Shown here: positions 60,591 to 64,000 of the stretch, one piece after another | Numbering within the stretch: position 1 is the first letter of the stretch | Layout of the letters: every line of letters starts with the position of its first letter | From: Adiantum capillus-veneris | Taxonomy: Eukaryota; Streptophyta; Polypodiopsida; Polypodiales; Pteridaceae | Direction of reading: 5' to 3' | NCBI GenBank assembly: GCA_014529385.2 | Contig: CM043943.1 | Coordinates: 155,405,092-155,469,091 of the forward strand | DNA length: 64,000 nt | The notes under the pieces: generated by a model | Told to the model about the DNA's origin: nothing | What the model saw: only the letters and a program-made list of their open reading frames with translations | The model's database searches: none | Translations under genes and position numbers: made by a program

Positions 60591-61905
60591 CTTTTATGCT
60601 CTCCATGCAAACTCCCACCAAACCATAGTCGTTTTGAATAATGATGGAGTTTTGTCTAGTAGACACATCAAATGTGATTGGCAAGGTTTAATTTCATTTT
60701 TTCAATAGCATGGAATTGTGTACTAATGATCTCAAAAATTAATGCAGCTTAGAAAGTATGCATTAGGTTTCTAAAATATGTTTGGCTTTTGGGAATAGAT
60801 TTTTACCTTATGTCACTAATACATGGGCTTATTTTGTCATTATGATGGAAGATTGACACCATGTTGTTTTACTACCATCATTTATATCTTTGCAAAGGCA
60901 TTAATAAGAATGATGAAATCCTTGTGATACCTCCCTCAAGGGATATTCTATGCTCTCAATGGAAACTCTCAGCATACCACACTAACTTTAAACAATGATA
61001 CAACTATGTCTTAGACACATCAAATGTGGTAGGTAAAGATTAATTCTATTTTAAGTTAGAAATCTCTACTAGGAAATTTAAAAAAAAATGTAACTCAAAA
61101 GGTGTGCATAAGATTTCTTAGGAATGTTTGGCTTTTTAGAATAGAATTTTACCTAGTTTTGCTAATACATGGGATTATGGTATTGTTATGATGGAGACTT
61201 GAGATAATGTTGTTGTACTACCGTCATATAAGTCTGTGCAAAGGAACTTATAAGAATGATGAGATCCTTGTGTTCCTCCTTCAAGGGATGTTATATGTTC
61301 CAAATGCAAACTCACACCATACCACACTCAATTTAAAGAATGATAGAGCTATGCCTTGGACACAACAAATGTGGCTGGTAGTATTTGATTCTATTTCTTC
61401 AAATGTCTACTAATGATTTCAAAAAAGTAATAACATTTGTTCAAGGATTCTCATTAATACTTGGGCTTATTGTGTTGTTCTGAGGGAGAAATGAGATCAT
61501 GTTGTATTACTGCCATCTTATATTTCTTTGTATAGGCAATTATAAGCAAAATGGATTCCTTGTGAGGCTTTCTTCATGAAATGTTTTATATCTATGAAAA
61601 ATCCCACCATGTAACACTAACTTAAATAATGATAGAGCATGGAAATGTGTACCAATGAATCTATACTAGTATAAGGGAGGCGGGGGGGGGGGGGGATTCC
61701 GGCCCCCTCCCCCGGACACGTGGCAGCAGCTCCTTCAACCGGCAATGTCTCCTACAACTCTGGCAACATAGGGGAATGAGCGCCTGCACACACACACACA
61801 CACACACACACGGCCTTTGGCCATACTAGTTCTAAATAAGTATAGCGTAGAAATGTGTGCTAGTGAAATCAATGGAATGTATTATCATGTTGATTTATTG
61901 CCAGC
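60590..61905. repeat. Diverged tandem array, unit about 300-350 bp
   Basis: At least three successive units can be aligned by anchors: TGC(A/G)AACTC.CACCA.ACCA near 60605, 60958, 61302 and 61597; AATGATAGAG-like after each; then TACATGGG.TTAT and TATAAGAATGATGA(G/A)ATCCTTGTG. The fourth unit is partial and is interrupted at 61660-61829 by a mini-Helitron. Confidence 0.85.
61660..61829 (+). mobile_element. Mini-Helitron (non-autonomous, 170 bp)
   Basis: The 5' end TCTATACTAGTATAAGG matches the plant Helitron start (TCTMTAYTA). The 3' end is GGCCTTTGGCC (a short hairpin, 61812-61822), then ATACTAG, i.e. a CTRR end. It sits between A (61659) and T (61830), the A^T target of Helitrons, and makes no target duplication. 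The interior is G/C-rich with a poly-G run and a (CA)n tract. It cannot encode the Rep/helicase protein. Confidence 0.72.
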
Positions 61906-62960
61906 ATATATTCCTTTGTGAGCAAAAAACTTAAAAATTACACAAGATGGAAAGTCACATTATCAAGTGACCATTGCAATCATCCAAGGCGGAAAGAATA
62001 AGATGATTGCTAGAAAGAATCGACATTATTCACCTCATCTCTTCCTTGATAAACCTCACTCTCAGTTCTACATGTATTAATATTTCTCTTCTTTCAGGAA
62101 TAATTATGCCAGCTACATTGATGGCCATCCCATTTCTCTCTCAATGCTTATTATCGTTCAAGTGCTTGACTTGCTTGTGTGTGTGTGTATGTGTGTGTGT
62201 TCTAGGCAACATAATATTTGGTTTGCAATGTAGTATGCACTTGCATACAAAGAGACAACACTGTTCATTCTCACAAATGCTTGAGGCATCCTGGGACACT
62301 CGGCACCCTATGGTTTGCCTTGCTTAAGATGATAGGTACAACCCTCATAACATCCTCCATTTGCAATCATTGAAGCCATTCAAGGGTCTCACTAGGACAC
62401 TAGGAGCCCTAGAATCTCATATGTTTTTTTATTGCCATCATAAATGCCAAATTTTCAATTTCATACGTTCTTTTATTGTCATCATATATGCCAATTTTTT
62501 TATTTTTGGAAACTCTAAACAAACAATTGATAACCTGCAACATTGTACCCTTTTGCTGATAGCATTGAACCCTCCTCTCTAAAGCCACAAAGTTTTGCAC
62601 AGGCAAGCCTCGTGATCTACCCTACTTGCTCCTACGCTTATCTTAAAATCTAGTTGTTGCCCTTACATGTGACTAAACTAGGGAGGCACTTTGCAACAAC
62701 AAGCCTTGCTCAACCCGTACAAGATTTGATACAGAGTCTTGGGAAATCATACCCAAGAACGATTCAAGCACAAAGCAACGAGGAGTAGGTGTAACCACCT
62801 TGATCTCTTCAACTATAGAAGGGGCCAAATGTGTTGGGGTTAAAGCCGATACCCTAGACGATGTCCAACCGCCCAATGACTACATTGACTTACCCTTATT
62901 CTTTATATACATAGAAGAATATTTATTCTTAGGAGCGAGGGCTTCTTGCCAATCTACTCC

Positions 62961-62995
<35 letters not shown>

Positions 62996-64000
62996 CACCC
63001 CACCCCTCCCCCGCACCCTTCAACTTGATTTACATTTAATGGCTATAATGGCAAAAGGAATCTAGGGATCTTCGCAACAACTCAATCGAAGCAAGACCTC
63101 CAAGGCACTCAAGCAAGAAACCTGTGTGGCTTCAAGAAAGTGTGGAGGCCAACGGTACATCAACTACAAGAACAAGCACCATACAACAAGAATTGGCATG
63201 AAAATGATCAGCCAAAGTGCAATGACTTACAACAACTCTTGCCAAAAACCATCAAATACATGCGTAAGCTCTGTAAGGTATTGGTCCTTGTCTATGGAAT
63301 TGAAGGCCCGCCTTGAAAACATGTTGGTCGGCTGATGAGCCTGTTTCAAGAGTACCAAGTTAATATGGGATGTTGAAAGGGTTTTCCGAAGAGTAAACAA
63401 TTGAAACTAGTAACAAAAATAAATGGCAAGAATGCGTAGGAGACCATAAAAAGAAATGCACAACTATCCTGACCCACGATACTTTGTTATCTGTAAATTT
63501 CCTTTTTTTTTTTGTTTAGCTTACCACCTGTCTGTGTTGAGGTTATAAGTATGCAACTCTTCCATTCTCTCTAATTCATGTTTTCTTTTTCCCTTTTTTC
63601 ATCATGGTGTAGACCTGCTAAAAGAGCTCTTATTCTTCGCTACACAAAAAATTGTGCCCTCACAACATCCTCCATTAAGGTGCATAAAGTGACTATCCAA
63701 TATTCAAACCCACTAAAATGCTCAACAAGGACATTCATCTATGATTAAACGCACAACTTGAATCTGAAATTGAAATGTGTGGTGTGATTTACTTCCATTT
63801 TCGTTTCAAAAAATGTTATGGCATGCAGCTCCTCAAAATAACTGTTGACAAACACAGAAGATCGCCTTATCAATTAGTCAAAGGCCGTATTTTCTAACAA
63901 GGACCAGAAGGTATATAGTGCACTTCCACACTCTCCTGTATTTACCTTCATCTCCAACTAGTGCGAGGAAGTGCATATAGCAGATCTCAATCATATGAGA
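61906..64000. other. Unassigned region to window end
   Basis: Contains a (GT)n tract (about 62178-62200), an approximately 45-bp tandem pair (about 62417-62505; ATGTTTTTTTATTGCCATCA and a variant), and a (CT)n tract (about 62963-62992). No gene recognised. Confidence 0.45.

Noticed and set aside
60590-61905. CRISPR-like direct repeats
   Set aside because: Units are long, contiguous and diverged with no unique spacers; the genome is eukaryotic.

Overview
The window looks like an intergenic, transposon-packed stretch of a land-plant nuclear genome. It holds one clearly intact host gene in 64 kb. The plant assignment rests on three things: a BOI-type RING ubiquitin ligase gene with four exons and GT-AG introns; LTR retrotransposons whose primer-binding site is TGGTATCAGAGC, the initiator-Met-tRNA site usual in plants; and CACTA (En/Spm) transposons with transposase_21/DUF4218/DUF4216 and transposase_24-type genes. 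Long (GA)n/(CT)n tracts are everywhere. I would guess a non-flowering plant such as a fern, at low confidence.

Layout. 1-2888: decayed Ty3/gypsy chromovirus (G1), truncated inside its 3' LTR. 2889-10175: CACTA element A on the minus strand, lacking its 3' terminus. 10176-12069: leader and 5' LTR of a related gypsy element on the minus strand (G3). 12070 to about 18550: a second, different gypsy lineage (G4) with RT, RNase H and integrase, followed by an unusual protease-like reading frame and an acidic orphan ORF. 19559-21611: 3' half of a different CACTA element (C). 22320-24010: diverged local duplications. 25217-26690: the BOI-like gene. About 30290-31640: a decayed gene-like stretch of unknown family. 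31899-37018: a complete Ty1/copia element with two LTRs and a CATGG target duplication. 38700-44691: CACTA element B, complete at both ends (CACTACAAGAGG termini, GTA target duplication), inserted beside a PIF1-like helicase remnant (44699-45182). 46767-52684: a second chromovirus (G2) with 5' LTR and PBS. 52976-54176: a DNA-level duplicate of the copia 3' end together with its flank. 54250-64000: no recognisable genes, but tandem duplications, a foldback element enclosing a tRNA-like sequence, an array of roughly 300-350-bp repeats, and a 170-bp mini-Helitron.

How the parts relate. CACTA A and B are close relatives in opposite orientation with different disabling lesions. A keeps the transposase N-terminus but lacks one terminus. 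B has both termini but lost the N-terminus and carries nonsense codons. All retroelement polyproteins are broken by frameshifts or stops, and several have lost catalytic acidic residues. I did not find a convincing new multi-gene system. The best leads are the protease-like frame after the G4 integrase, the tRNA-like core in a foldback element, the mini-Helitron, and the copia segmental duplication with microsatellite edges.
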